A stretch of 54,303 nucleotides of DNA from Bryobacterales bacterium (GTDB taxonomy: Bacteria > Acidobacteriota > Terriglobia > Bryobacterales > Bryobacteraceae), in contig JADZGD010000046.1 in NCBI GenBank assembly GCA_020854055.1, positions 1 to 54,303 on the forward strand, given 5' to 3'. The translations under genes were made by a program, and so were the position numbers. Numbering within the stretch: position 1 is the first letter of the stretch; each line of letters begins with the position of its first letter. Of this stretch, positions 36,665 through 44,695 are shown piece after piece. Under the pieces are notes generated by a model. That model did no database searches, was not told the origin of the DNA, and saw nothing but the letters and a program-made list of their open reading frames with translations.

Positions 36665-38158
36665 TCAGGAACGCGCCGCCAAATCACGGCAGTTGGCCAC
36701 TGCGCGCTTCCACCCGGCGTACAACTCTTCGCGGCGTCCCCGCTCCATCGAGGGCTCAAACACCCGGTCTACCCGCCAGAAGCTCTCCAGTTGATCGTTA
36801 CCCGCCCAGAATCCTGCCGCCAGCCCGGCCAGAAACGCCGCTCCCAGCGCCGTCGTCTCGGTGTCCACAGGGCGCACAATGGGTCTGTCCAGAAGATCTG
36901 CCTGAAACTGCATCAGAAAATTGTTCGCGGCCGCCCCGCCATCCACCCGCAACTCCTTCAGCCGCTCTCCCGAATCGGCCTCCATCGCCTCCACCAGGTC
37001 TCTAGTCTGGTAGGCGATGCTCTCGAGCGTAGCCCGCACAATCTGGGCTCGTCCGGTGGCCTGCGTCATGCCGGTCAGCGAGGCGCGCGCCGAGGGGTCC
37101 CAATAAGGCGCGCCCAGCCCGACAAATGCCGGCACCAGGTACACGCCCGCCGTATCGGTGGCCGATGCCGCCACCTGCTCGCTTTCGGCCGCCGTGGCGA
37201 TCACTCCCAGCCGGTCCCGCAGCCATTCGACCGCCGCGCCCGCGATGAAGATGCTGCCCTCCACGGCGAACTGCGCATCCCGATCCGTTGACGCCGCACG
37301 GGTCGCCAGCAGCCGGTTTTTCGAATGCGCCGGTGTGCCGCCGGTGTGCAGCAGGGCGAAACATCCGGTGCCGTAAGTATTCTTGGATAGCCCCGGCCGG
37401 AAGCAGGCCTGCCCGGCCAGCGCCGCCTGCTGGTCCCCGGCAATGCCTGCAATCGGAATTGCACCCCCCAACAGCGCGGGTTCCATTACACCCGCCACCT
37501 CGCTGGAAGGGACGATTCGTGGCAGCATCGCCCGGGGGATATCGAAGATTCCCAGCAGTTCGTCGGACCACTCGCCGCGCGCCAGATCCATCAGCATGGT
37601 CCGCGATGCGTTCGAAACGTCAGTTACATGCTCGCGCCCGCCGGTCAGCTTCCACACCAGCCAGGAGTCCACCGTACCGAAACGCAGCTCTCCATTCACC
37701 GCCCGCCGCCGCCCATCGGGAACGTGCTCCAGAATCCAGGCAATCTTGCTAGCCGAAAAGTAGGCATCGATGATCAGCCCGGACCTGGCGCCAATCGCCG
37801 CGCCCGCGCCCTCCTCCTCCAACCGGCGGCAATATTCCGCCGTCCGCCGGCACTGCCACACAATCGCCGGGGCCACCGCCCGCCCGGTGGCGGCCTCCCA
37901 TACTATGGTGGTTTCCCGCTGATTGGTAATTCCCGCCGCTTTCACCGCCGACACTGGTATCGAAGCCTTCTCCAGCACCCGCCGCGCCGCTTCCAGTTGC
38001 GCCAGCCAGATGTCTTCAGCATCCTGTTCCACCCACCCCGGTTGCGGATAGCGGCAGGGTACCGGAGAACTCTCCATTGCCAGCCGCCTCCCCTGCTCGT
38101 CATAAACCGCGGCGCGCGCGCTCGTCGTTCCTTCGTCCAGAGCCAGGATGTAGGGCAC
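36665..38158 (-). CDS. glpK: Glycerol kinase
   Basis: 497 residues from GTG 38158. FGGY-kinase signatures: ALDEGTTSARAAVYDEQGR (phosphate 1 loop), GYxxQDAEDIW-like PGWVEQDAEDIW, ITNQRETTIVWEAATGR (glycerol-binding Arg-Glu), GIAGDQQAALAGQACFRPGLSKNTYGTGCF, and FVGLGAPYWDPSARASLTGMTQAT with the catalytic/phosphate-2 glycines. The length is that of GlpK. It phosphorylates glycerol to sn-glycerol-3-phosphate in the cytoplasm. No glpF or glpD is adjacent. A TATAAT ends six bases before the GTG, inside the palindrome CATTATAATG shared with the divergent gene at 38184, suggesting a leaderless message. Confidence 0.95.
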   Translation of the reverse strand: MPYILALDEGTTSARAAVYDEQGRRLAMESSPVPCRYPQPGWVEQDAEDIWLAQLEAARRVLEKASIPVSAVKAAGITNQRETTIVWEAATGRAVAPAIVWQCRRTAEYCRRLEEEGAGAAIGARSGLIIDAYFSASKIAWILEHVPDGRRRAVNGELRFGTVDSWLVWKLTGGREHVTDVSNASRTMLMDLARGEWSDELLGIFDIPRAMLPRIVPSSEVAGVMEPALLGGAIPIAGIAGDQQAALAGQACFRPGLSKNTYGTGCFALLHTGGTPAHSKNRLLATRAASTDRDAQFAVEGSIFIAGAAVEWLRDRLGVIATAAESEQVAASATDTAGVYLVPAFVGLGAPYWDPSARASLTGMTQATGRAQIVRATLESIAYQTRDLVEAMEADSGERLKELRVDGGAAANNFLMQFQADLLDRPIVRPVDTETTALGAAFLAGLAAGFWAGNDQLESFWRVDRVFEPSMERGRREELYAGWKRAVANCRDLAARS

Positions 38159-38163
38159 CCAGG

Positions 38164-38173
38164 CATTATAATG
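38164..38173. promoter_or_regulatory. Palindromic bidirectional -10 element
   Basis: CATTATAATG is a perfect 10-base palindrome and contains TATAAT on both strands. It sits between glpK (GTG 38158, minus) and the divergent gene (ATG 38184, plus). The gaps from hexamer end to start codon are 6 and 11 bases, too short for a normal leader plus Shine-Dalgarno. No clear -35 is visible on either side. Confidence 0.45.
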
Positions 38174-38183
38174 AAACTAATCT

Positions 38184-38612
38184 ATGTTCTTTCGCAGAGT
38201 CCGGCCCCACGTCCCCACATTTGAAGAGAAGATCGAGCGTGCCCGCCAGGCCGGATTCACCGGCATTCCCTCCGGCGCGCCCGGCGTGGTGCGGTTGACG
38301 CGCGACGGCTTCGGTGCCGACGTCACCCATGCCGGTATCCGTTCCATGGGCTTGCTGGTCGATAACCAGATCGCCGCCCTGGTGGACGAAGGTTTCCAGA
38401 AGTTCTGGCATACCTCCGCCGGCCGGCGCCAGCCTGCTATCGCCGCCGTCTTAACCGCGTTTCACAACGCCGAGGAAGATCTCAAGGAAGCGCTGGGCCT
38501 CGAAAGTTACTACAACGAATCTCTCGGAACCCGCTTTGACCGGCACATGTACGACCGCGTCGGCAAGCGTGATCTCGGCCTTCCCCGCCGGCCCTGGGAA
38601 CGCCCGTTGTAG
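38184..38612 (+). CDS. Conserved-looking hypothetical protein, 142 residues
   Basis: A small soluble protein with good codon use and no signal peptide or membrane segment. The N-terminus is MFFRRVRPHVPTFEEKIERARQAGF. The middle has VVRLTRDGFGADVTHAGIRSMGLLVDNQIAALVDEGFQKFW, which looks like an alpha/beta fold with a glycine-rich turn. The C-terminal helix is rich in Glu, Tyr and Asn and ends RVGKRDLGLPRRPWERPL. I recognise no family. It diverges from glpK across a palindromic -10 element and converges on the HtrA gene three bases away. Its existence as a gene is supported by the tight packing and composition. Confidence 0.65.
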   Translation: MFFRRVRPHVPTFEEKIERARQAGFTGIPSGAPGVVRLTRDGFGADVTHAGIRSMGLLVDNQIAALVDEGFQKFWHTSAGRRQPAIAAVLTAFHNAEEDLKEALGLESYYNESLGTRFDRHMYDRVGKRDLGLPRRPWERPL

Positions 38613-38615
38613 CGC

Positions 38616-39758
38616 TCACAGCCGGTCCTCCGGAGACGTCCCCAGGATCACCCGGATCTTGATCAACCGCCCCCCGCGGAAAACAGTCAGCTCCAGCGCG
38701 TCCCCGGCTCGCTTATTATTCAATGCGTGAACCACGGCCTCATTTCCTTCCACCGGTTTGCCATCGATCGCCGTGATGAAGTCCCCGCCCACCCCCAACG
38801 TGTTATTACCCACAATTACCGTTTCCTGGGCGCCGCGCAACCCCGCCTTGTCGGCGCCCGATCCGCGCTCCACCTCCTGCACCAGCAAGCCGCCGCTAAC
38901 GGGTAGTTGCAGCGCCTCGGCCAGGTCACCGGCCAGGTAAACATAGCTCACCCCAAGCCGCGGCCGCGCCAGGCTGCGCCCGGCGCGAAAGTCGTTGATC
39001 ATCGACTTGGCCCTGCTGATCGGCATCGCGAACCCGATTCCAATGTTCGATCCCGGCCCATAAATCGCCGTGTTGATCCCGATTGCGTTACCCTGCGAAT
39101 CGAGCAGCGGTCCGCCCGAATTGCCCGGGTTGATCGCCGCATCGGTCTGCAGCATGCCCTCCAGCCGCCGCCCGTTTTCATCCTGTAAGCTGCGTCCCAT
39201 GGAACTGATGATCCCCGTCGTCAGCGTGCCTTGCAGACCGAACGGATTGCCGATTGCCAATACCTTCTGCCCGACCTGCAAATGCTCGGAATCCCCCAGC
39301 GGTAAAATCGCCAGATCTTTTCGCGGGTTGATCTGAATCAGCGCCAGGTCATTGCTGTAGTCCCGCGCCAGGATCTTCGCCGGGTAAGAGCTCTTGTCCG
39401 ACATCGTCACCCGTACCTCCGGCGCGCGGCCCGAGACCACGTGATAGTTGGTCAGGATGAGGCCCCGTTGGTCGATCACGAACCCCGAACCGGTCCCCTG
39501 CTGCGGAACGATCTCCATGAACCAGTCGCGCCGGTACACCGTGCTGGTGATGTTTACCGTCGCATCGTGCGCCTTGCGGTAGACCTCGATGTTGTTCATC
39601 TCATCGGGACTCAACCCGGCCGAACGCACCACGCCTTCGGAATAGAGCGGCCCCGAAGGCAGCCAGCCGCGCACACGGCGAGGCCACTGGGTGGTGCTCG
39701 TAATCACTACGAAGGCCGCCACCATCAGGCCCGAAATCAACAGGAAACGGTATCTCAT
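38616..39758 (-). CDS. HtrA/DegP-type S1C serine protease with PDZ domain
   Basis: 380 residues from ATG 39758, chosen because it forms an ATGA overlap with the coaE stop and places the hydrophobic segment RFLLISGLMVAAFVVI right at the N-terminus (membrane anchor or uncleaved signal). Trypsin-like triad: H106 in LTNYHVVSG, D137 in SNDLALIQI, S214 in NPGNSGGPLLDSQG. A single PDZ domain follows (GVSYVYLAGDLAEALQLPVSGGLLVQEVERGSGADKAGLRGA). It probably degrades or refolds damaged envelope proteins at the periplasmic face. Transcribed with coaE and likely with folD upstream. Confidence 0.93.
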   Translation of the reverse strand: MRYRFLLISGLMVAAFVVITSTTQWPRRVRGWLPSGPLYSEGVVRSAGLSPDEMNNIEVYRKAHDATVNITSTVYRRDWFMEIVPQQGTGSGFVIDQRGLILTNYHVVSGRAPEVRVTMSDKSSYPAKILARDYSNDLALIQINPRKDLAILPLGDSEHLQVGQKVLAIGNPFGLQGTLTTGIISSMGRSLQDENGRRLEGMLQTDAAINPGNSGGPLLDSQGNAIGINTAIYGPGSNIGIGFAMPISRAKSMINDFRAGRSLARPRLGVSYVYLAGDLAEALQLPVSGGLLVQEVERGSGADKAGLRGAQETVIVGNNTLGVGGDFITAIDGKPVEGNEAVVHALNNKRAGDALELTVFRGGRLIKIRVILGTSPEDRL

Positions 39759-40360
39759 TGCTGAATCTCTCTCAGTGCGCGATACAGCTCGCACACCTGC
39801 CGGTAAGTCTGCTCCTTGGTGCCGCTCGTGTCCACCACGAAATCGGCGTACTTGCGCTTTTCCTCGAGGGGCATCTGCCGCGCCAGGCGGCTCTCGGCCT
39901 CTTCGCGTGTAATCCCGTCCCGATGCATGGCCCGGGTAATCTGCTGTTCAGTGGCGCAAACGGCCAGAATCATCTTCTGGAAGCGCTTGTAACTGCCTGT
40001 TTCCACCAGAATTGCCGCCTCTACCACCACGATAGCCGATGGATCCCGCCTTCCGGCCTCCTCCATCATCCGCTCCTGCCGGAGAATTACATATGGATGG
40101 ATGAGCGCGTTCAGCGCCGCCAGCCGGTCCGGCTCACGGAATACCAGCGCGCCCAGCTTGCGCCGGTCGATCTCGCCGGCTTCGGTCACCACCTCCCGGC
40201 CAAATTCACCCACCACCGCCTCGTAGGCTTCTCCACCAGGCGAGAGCACCTGGTGCCCCAATTCATCGGACTGGATCAGACAACATCCCATGCCGGCAAG
40301 CGTACGGCCCACAAAGCTCTTACCACTCGCCAGCCCTCCGGTGAGTCCGACCCGCAGCAT
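39755..40360 (-). CDS. coaE: Dephospho-CoA kinase
   Basis: 201 residues with the P-loop GLTGGLASGKSF at the N-terminus, SDELGHQVLSPGGEAYEAVVGEFG (substrate-binding Asp region), INRxxLxxxVF-like IDRRKLGALVFREPDRLAALNALIHPYV, and the lid-region arginines in RMARDGITREEAESRLARQMPLEEKRKYADFVVDTSG. It phosphorylates the 3'-hydroxyl of dephospho-CoA, the last step of coenzyme A synthesis. The length is standard. It lies 33 bases after folD and overlaps htrA by four bases, giving a housekeeping run on the minus strand. Confidence 0.95.
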   Translation of the reverse strand: MLRVGLTGGLASGKSFVGRTLAGMGCCLIQSDELGHQVLSPGGEAYEAVVGEFGREVVTEAGEIDRRKLGALVFREPDRLAALNALIHPYVILRQERMMEEAGRRDPSAIVVVEAAILVETGSYKRFQKMILAVCATEQQITRAMHRDGITREEAESRLARQMPLEEKRKYADFVVDTSGTKEQTYRQVCELYRALREIQQ

Positions 40361-40393
40361 CTTGTCTAACGCATCCCCTTCAACGCAACCCCT

Positions 40394-41314
40394 TCAACGT
40401 ACCCCGAGGTGGCGTTCGGCTGCGTCAATCGCATTCTTCATCAGCATCGCGATGGTCAGCGGCCCCACGCCGCCCGGCACCGGCGTGTAGGCGCCCGCTC
40501 TTTCGGCCATCGCCACCGGATCCACATCGCCCACCAGCAGGCTTCCCGTTCGCTCGAACACCGCCAAGCGTTCCGGCAGACGCCCGAAGATCGCCTCCGC
40601 CTGAGCCCTGTCCGAGATGCGGTTCATGCCAACGTCGATCACCGTCGCCCCGGGCCGGATGTACTCGGCTTTAACCAGCGCCGGTCTTCCCATCGCCGCC
40701 ACCAGAATATCGGCCCCGGCGCACACCGCCGCCAGATCCCTGGTCTTCGAATGGCAAATCGTCACCGTGGCGCTGTGATGCAACAGCATCAGCGCCATTG
40801 GCTTACCCACGATGTCGCTGCGCCCCACCACCACCGCGTTGCGGCCCGTCACCGGGATCTGGTAACGCTCAAGCAATTCCATGATTCCCGCCGGGGTGCA
40901 CGCTCGCGGCGCCGGCCGGTTCGCCACGAGGTTGCCTACGTTCATCGGATGGAATCCGTCCACGTCTTTGTCCGGATCAATCGCCAGCAGCACTCGCCGC
41001 GAGTCCACCGGTTTGGGCAGCGGCATCTGGACCAGAATGCCGTCAATCTCCGGCCTGCGGTTCAGTCCGTCGATCAGCGCAACCAGTTCATCGGTGGTGA
41101 TCGCCTCCGCGGGCGTCAGCTTTTCGCTGTAGATGCCCAGGTCCGCGCACGCCTTCACCTTGTTGCGGACATAGATCTCCGATCCCGGATCGTTGCCCAC
41201 CAATACCACCGCCAGCCCCGGCGGACGTCCCCGGTCCATCACTCTTTTCACCCGTGGAACCGACTCCGCCAGTATCGCGTCCCGAACCCGCTTGCCATCC
41301 AGAATCTGAGCCAT
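40394..41314 (-). CDS. folD: Bifunctional methylenetetrahydrofolate dehydrogenase/methenyltetrahydrofolate cyclohydrolase
   Basis: 306 residues. FolD signatures in order: VGNDPGSEIYVRNKVKACADLGI (catalytic Lys of the YxxxK motif, here Y-V-R-N-K), IDGILVQMPLPK, DPDKDVDGFHPMNVGNL, ACTPAGIMELLERY, the Rossmann motif VVGRSDIVGKPMALMLLHHSATVTICHSKT, ADILVAAMGRP and a C-terminal PVPGGVGPLTIAMLMKN. It oxidises 5,10-methylene-THF to methenyl-THF with NADP+ and hydrolyses it to 10-formyl-THF. Its ATG directly abuts the stop of the amino-acid permease gene, indicating a shared transcript. Confidence 0.96.
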   Translation of the reverse strand: MAQILDGKRVRDAILAESVPRVKRVMDRGRPPGLAVVLVGNDPGSEIYVRNKVKACADLGIYSEKLTPAEAITTDELVALIDGLNRRPEIDGILVQMPLPKPVDSRRVLLAIDPDKDVDGFHPMNVGNLVANRPAPRACTPAGIMELLERYQIPVTGRNAVVVGRSDIVGKPMALMLLHHSATVTICHSKTRDLAAVCAGADILVAAMGRPALVKAEYIRPGATVIDVGMNRISDRAQAEAIFGRLPERLAVFERTGSLLVGDVDPVAMAERAGAYTPVPGGVGPLTIAMLMKNAIDAAERHLGVR

Positions 41315-42742
41315 TCAATTCGTCCCCGGTGCTCTCGATTTCAGCCACGTGTGGTACACCAGCGCCCCGGTCGCCGTCGTCAACACCGCCGCCAGTGATA
41401 CCTTTGGCTGGTTCAGAAAGCCGTAAACCGTCATCCAGCTTCCCATCACCACGAAGGCTGCCGGCAGCAGCGGATAGGCGAAACTTACCACCCCAACCTT
41501 TTGCCAGCCCGGCCGCCGGCGGAACAGCATCAGGCTGGTTACCGACATTACCGCAAAGAAATTCAGCGTAAAGCCGATGTATGTGATCAGGTCGCGGAAC
41601 GGCGTTAGCGTCATCACAATCGCGCAACAGCCCTGGCAGATAATCGCCGCCATCGGCGTATGCCACCGCGCATCCACCTTCGCCGCCATCGGAAAAAATG
41701 CGCCGTTCTTTGCCATCGCATAGTAAACGCGCGGCCCGATGGTCACCATCGCGTTCACCGACGACATCAGGCACAGCGCCACCAGCAGCGCGAAAGCGCC
41801 CGCGATCCCGGGTCCGAACAGGTGCCGCGCCGCCACCGCCGCCACCGCCGTCACGCCCTTCAGCGATTCAAGCGGAGCCGCGTAAACGAACATCACGTTC
41901 AGCCCGATGTACAGTGCCGCCACCAGCGCGGTGCCAAACGCCAGCGCCGCCGGCAACGTCCGCTCCGGGCGTTTCAGTTCCTCGGCCACGTACGTCGCCG
42001 CATTCCAGCCGCTGTAGGCAAAGTATATCCAGAACAGGCTGACCGCAAACTGCGCCGCAATCGGCGTGGCCGAAGTTCGTACCGCCGGCATCGAGAAGTG
42101 ATCCCAATGGCCGCTGCCGATCAGAAATCCAAGGGCGATGAATGCCAGAATTACCAGCACCTTGGTGGTCGTCAGAATGTTCTGCAGCCGGGCCACCTTG
42201 CCCAATCCCAGGCAGTTGATCGTGGTGAAAACCACGATCAGCCCCGAGGCCGCCGCCTGAGCCGGACCCAGTTTCAGCGCCATCGCCCCGGTTCCAATCG
42301 TCCATTGAATGTTTTCCTGCTTGAGCCAGGGAAGAAAGTGCCCGCAATAATCGGAAATCGCCAGCGCGTTCACCGCGATCGGCGCAGAAAAGCCGGCAAA
42401 AAACGAAACCCAACCGGTCATAAAGCCCCAGGTTGGCCCGTAAGCCCGCGTCAGGTAGACGTATTCGCCGCCTGAGCTGGGAAAGTTGATGCCGAGCTCC
42501 GAGTAGCAGAACGCCCCGGCCAGCGCGAACGCCGCCCCCACCAGCCAGATGATCAGAAACAGCGAAGGTTTTCCCAGGTCACCCGCCAGGTAGCCGCTGG
42601 TGGTAAAGATTCCCGTGCCGATCATGTTCGAGATCACCAGCGCCGTCGCGCTGACAAAACCCAGTTGCCGCAACAACACAACGGGACTCGAACCGGAAGA
42701 CCGTGGCGAAGCCGAAGACTTGGCAGAACCCACCACCGCCAT
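41315..42742 (-). CDS. APC-superfamily amino acid permease
   Basis: 475 residues with about 12 hydrophobic segments. The first transmembrane region, FVSATALVISNMIGTGIFTTSGYLAGDLG, has the unwound GxG(I/V)F substrate-binding motif of APC/LAT-type transporters. AFCYSELGINFPSSGGEYVYLTRAYGPTWGFMTGW is the conserved helix 2-3 region. Resembles SteT/LAT-like amino acid exchangers or proton symporters. There are no extra soluble domains. It lies 51 bases downstream of the archaemetzincin gene and directly abuts folD, so it bridges the sigma54-linked block and the housekeeping run; whether transcription reads through is unknown. Confidence 0.9.
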   Translation of the reverse strand: MAVVGSAKSSASPRSSGSSPVVLLRQLGFVSATALVISNMIGTGIFTTSGYLAGDLGKPSLFLIIWLVGAAFALAGAFCYSELGINFPSSGGEYVYLTRAYGPTWGFMTGWVSFFAGFSAPIAVNALAISDYCGHFLPWLKQENIQWTIGTGAMALKLGPAQAAASGLIVVFTTINCLGLGKVARLQNILTTTKVLVILAFIALGFLIGSGHWDHFSMPAVRTSATPIAAQFAVSLFWIYFAYSGWNAATYVAEELKRPERTLPAALAFGTALVAALYIGLNVMFVYAAPLESLKGVTAVAAVAARHLFGPGIAGAFALLVALCLMSSVNAMVTIGPRVYYAMAKNGAFFPMAAKVDARWHTPMAAIICQGCCAIVMTLTPFRDLITYIGFTLNFFAVMSVTSLMLFRRRPGWQKVGVVSFAYPLLPAAFVVMGSWMTVYGFLNQPKVSLAAVLTTATGALVYHTWLKSRAPGTN

Positions 42743-42793
42743 TGTACGCCACCTGCACCCCGCTTACTCTTCGCATCTCCCCCGGGATCGCTC

Positions 42794-43327
42794 TTACTCT
42801 CGCGAATTCAATATGATACGCCGGCACGCCGGGCAGTATCCCGGCTCTTTGAGATCCAACCGTTCCACCGAGTGGGTCGACGCCATCGCACACTGCCACA
42901 TCGAGCAGTGCCGCAACCCGAAGGTGTGCCCTAACTCGTGGACCGCCTCCACCACCAGGCGCCGGCTCAGGGTTCCCGCATTGGCTGGCAGCCCGTAGTA
43001 CTCATCCCTCAGCCGGTGCGCTGAAACCAGCGCGCACACCCCGCTCAATTGCGCTTCACCGAACACGAACGTCAGCACCGGAACGTACAGGTCATGCTCG
43101 GTGATACCCACAAGGCGTGTGCCATTATTGGCGGCCAGCGATGCCATCCGCGCCAGAATCATCGAGGATTGATACTGGCCGCGGATCGTGTCCAACGCAA
43201 ATTCAGCGTCCAGTACCTCCTTACGCACCCGGCAGGAGACCTGGAACAATCGGGCCAGCGATGCGGCTAATTCGTCCAGCAGGCCCGTCTGAACCAGTCC
43301 CACCGCCAGCAGGTGGATGGCCTTCAT
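42794..43327 (-). CDS. Archaemetzincin-like zinc metallopeptidase (M54)
   Basis: 177 residues. The extended zinc motif HELGHTFGLRHC is followed by a structural-zinc cysteine set: HCSMWQCAMASTHSVERLDLKEPGYCPACRR. That is the archaemetzincin signature HExxHxxGxxH plus CX4C and CX2C. The N-terminus VLDAEFALDTIRGQYQSSMIL and VLTFVFGEAQLSG also fit. No signal peptide, so it is cytosolic. Archaemetzincins are widespread aminopeptidase-like proteins with poorly defined roles. Its ATG overlaps the regulator's stop (ATGA), tying it to the sigma54 two-component system, an unusual partnership. Confidence 0.88.
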   Translation of the reverse strand: MKAIHLLAVGLVQTGLLDELAASLARLFQVSCRVRKEVLDAEFALDTIRGQYQSSMILARMASLAANNGTRLVGITEHDLYVPVLTFVFGEAQLSGVCALVSAHRLRDEYYGLPANAGTLSRRLVVEAVHELGHTFGLRHCSMWQCAMASTHSVERLDLKEPGYCPACRRIILNSRE

Positions 43328-44688
43328 ACTTGTTTCAGACTGTACTTTTTGAGCTTGTTGTACAACGTCGTGCGGTCAATGGCCAGAATCCGCGCCGCTC
43401 GCGACAGGTTCCAGCCCGTCTCCTCCAGCACCCGCTTGATGTGATCGCACTCCACGTCTTCCAGCGTCCGTCCGCTCACATCGAGCACCGGCGTATTCAA
43501 CTGAAACGGAAAGTGCTGCGGCTGAATCTCCATGTCCCGGGCAATTAACATCGCCCGCTCCACGGCATTTTCCAACTCGCGGACGTTCCCCGGCCACGGA
43601 TAGTTCATCAGCAGGTCCACTGCCGCCTGCGATACCCGCGGCACCTGCCGGTTCATCGCCGCCGCGTACTTGATCAGAAAGTGGTTTAGAAGCAGCGGAA
43701 CGTCCTCCCGCCGGTTTCGCAGCGGGGGAATCTCTATGTTGAACACGTTGAGGCGATAAAACAGATCGGGCCGGAAGGTACCTTCCTGCACCAGCATGGA
43801 GAGATCCTTGTTGCTGGCCGCCACGCAGCGGAAATCCACCGTGATCGCCTGCGTGCTGCCCACCCGGACGATCTCTTTTTCCTGCAGCACGCGCAGCAGG
43901 TCCGTCTGGGTCTTCAGGCTGATGTCGGCAATCTCGTCCAGGAATACCGTGCCGCCATCGGCTACCTCAAACTTTCCCTTCTTGCGGAACTGCGCCCCGG
44001 TAAAGGCGCCCCTCTCGTGGCCGAACAGTTCGCTTTCAAGCAACGTCTCGGTCAGAGCCCCGCAGTGGATCGTAACCATCGGCATGTAGCGCCGCGGGCT
44101 GCTGGCGTGGATGGCCCGGGCCACGATCTCTTTGCCCGTGCCGCTCTCGCCCGTAATCAGTACCGTGGCGTCGGTCGGAGCCACGGTTTCAATCAACTCC
44201 GACACCCGCTTCATACCGGCGCTCTGGCCGATCAACTGCGTCCGCGGGAAGACTTCTTCCAGGTTCTCGCGCAGCCGTACTACTTCTCTTTTCGCCCGCG
44301 TGTGCTCCAGGCAATTTTCCACCAGGTGAACCAGTTCGTCAGGATCGAACGGCTTGGTGATGTAGTCGTAGGCGCCGTTCTTCAACGCCTTCACCGCCGT
44401 CTCCACCGAGGCGTACCCCGTCATGATCACAACCGGCAGCTCCGGCTCGATCTCCTTCAGCTTGGCTTGCAGTTCGATGCCGTCCACGCCGGGCATTCTT
44501 ATGTCCAGCAGGGCGATGTCCCAGCGGCCGGCCTGCAGCCGTTCCAGGGCCTCCCTGGCTCCGTTGGCGATCGCCGTCTGGTAGCCTTCGCTTTCGAACC
44601 ACTTGCCCAGGGAATCCCGCACCACCGGATCATCGTCTACAACCAGTACCTTCCCCTTGGGTGTGAATTCCGTTTCCGCTAATGCCAT
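43324..44688 (-). CDS. NtrC-type sigma54-dependent response regulator
   Basis: 454 residues from ATG 44688, chosen because the receiver begins at once (KGKVLVVDDDPVV); the frame continues upstream into the kinase gene with unnatural composition. Receiver domain 12-125 with phospho-acceptor D62 (ALLDIRMPG) and the T/Y switch region. AAA+ domain: Walker A GESGTGKE, GAFTGA loop (ERGAFTGAQF, contact with sigma54), Walker B-region GGTVFLDEIADI, and the arginine-finger region RPDLFYRLNVFNIEIPPLR. A Fis-type helix-turn-helix ends the protein (NLSRAARILAIDRTTLYNKLKKY). It should activate sigma54 promoters such as those at 48413-48428 and 49361-49376. Seven bases separate it from the kinase gene. Confidence 0.95.
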   Translation of the reverse strand: MALAETEFTPKGKVLVVDDDPVVRDSLGKWFESEGYQTAIANGAREALERLQAGRWDIALLDIRMPGVDGIELQAKLKEIEPELPVVIMTGYASVETAVKALKNGAYDYITKPFDPDELVHLVENCLEHTRAKREVVRLRENLEEVFPRTQLIGQSAGMKRVSELIETVAPTDATVLITGESGTGKEIVARAIHASSPRRYMPMVTIHCGALTETLLESELFGHERGAFTGAQFRKKGKFEVADGGTVFLDEIADISLKTQTDLLRVLQEKEIVRVGSTQAITVDFRCVAASNKDLSMLVQEGTFRPDLFYRLNVFNIEIPPLRNRREDVPLLLNHFLIKYAAAMNRQVPRVSQAAVDLLMNYPWPGNVRELENAVERAMLIARDMEIQPQHFPFQLNTPVLDVSGRTLEDVECDHIKRVLEETGWNLSRAARILAIDRTTLYNKLKKYSLKQV

Positions 44689-44695
44689 TGGTTCG

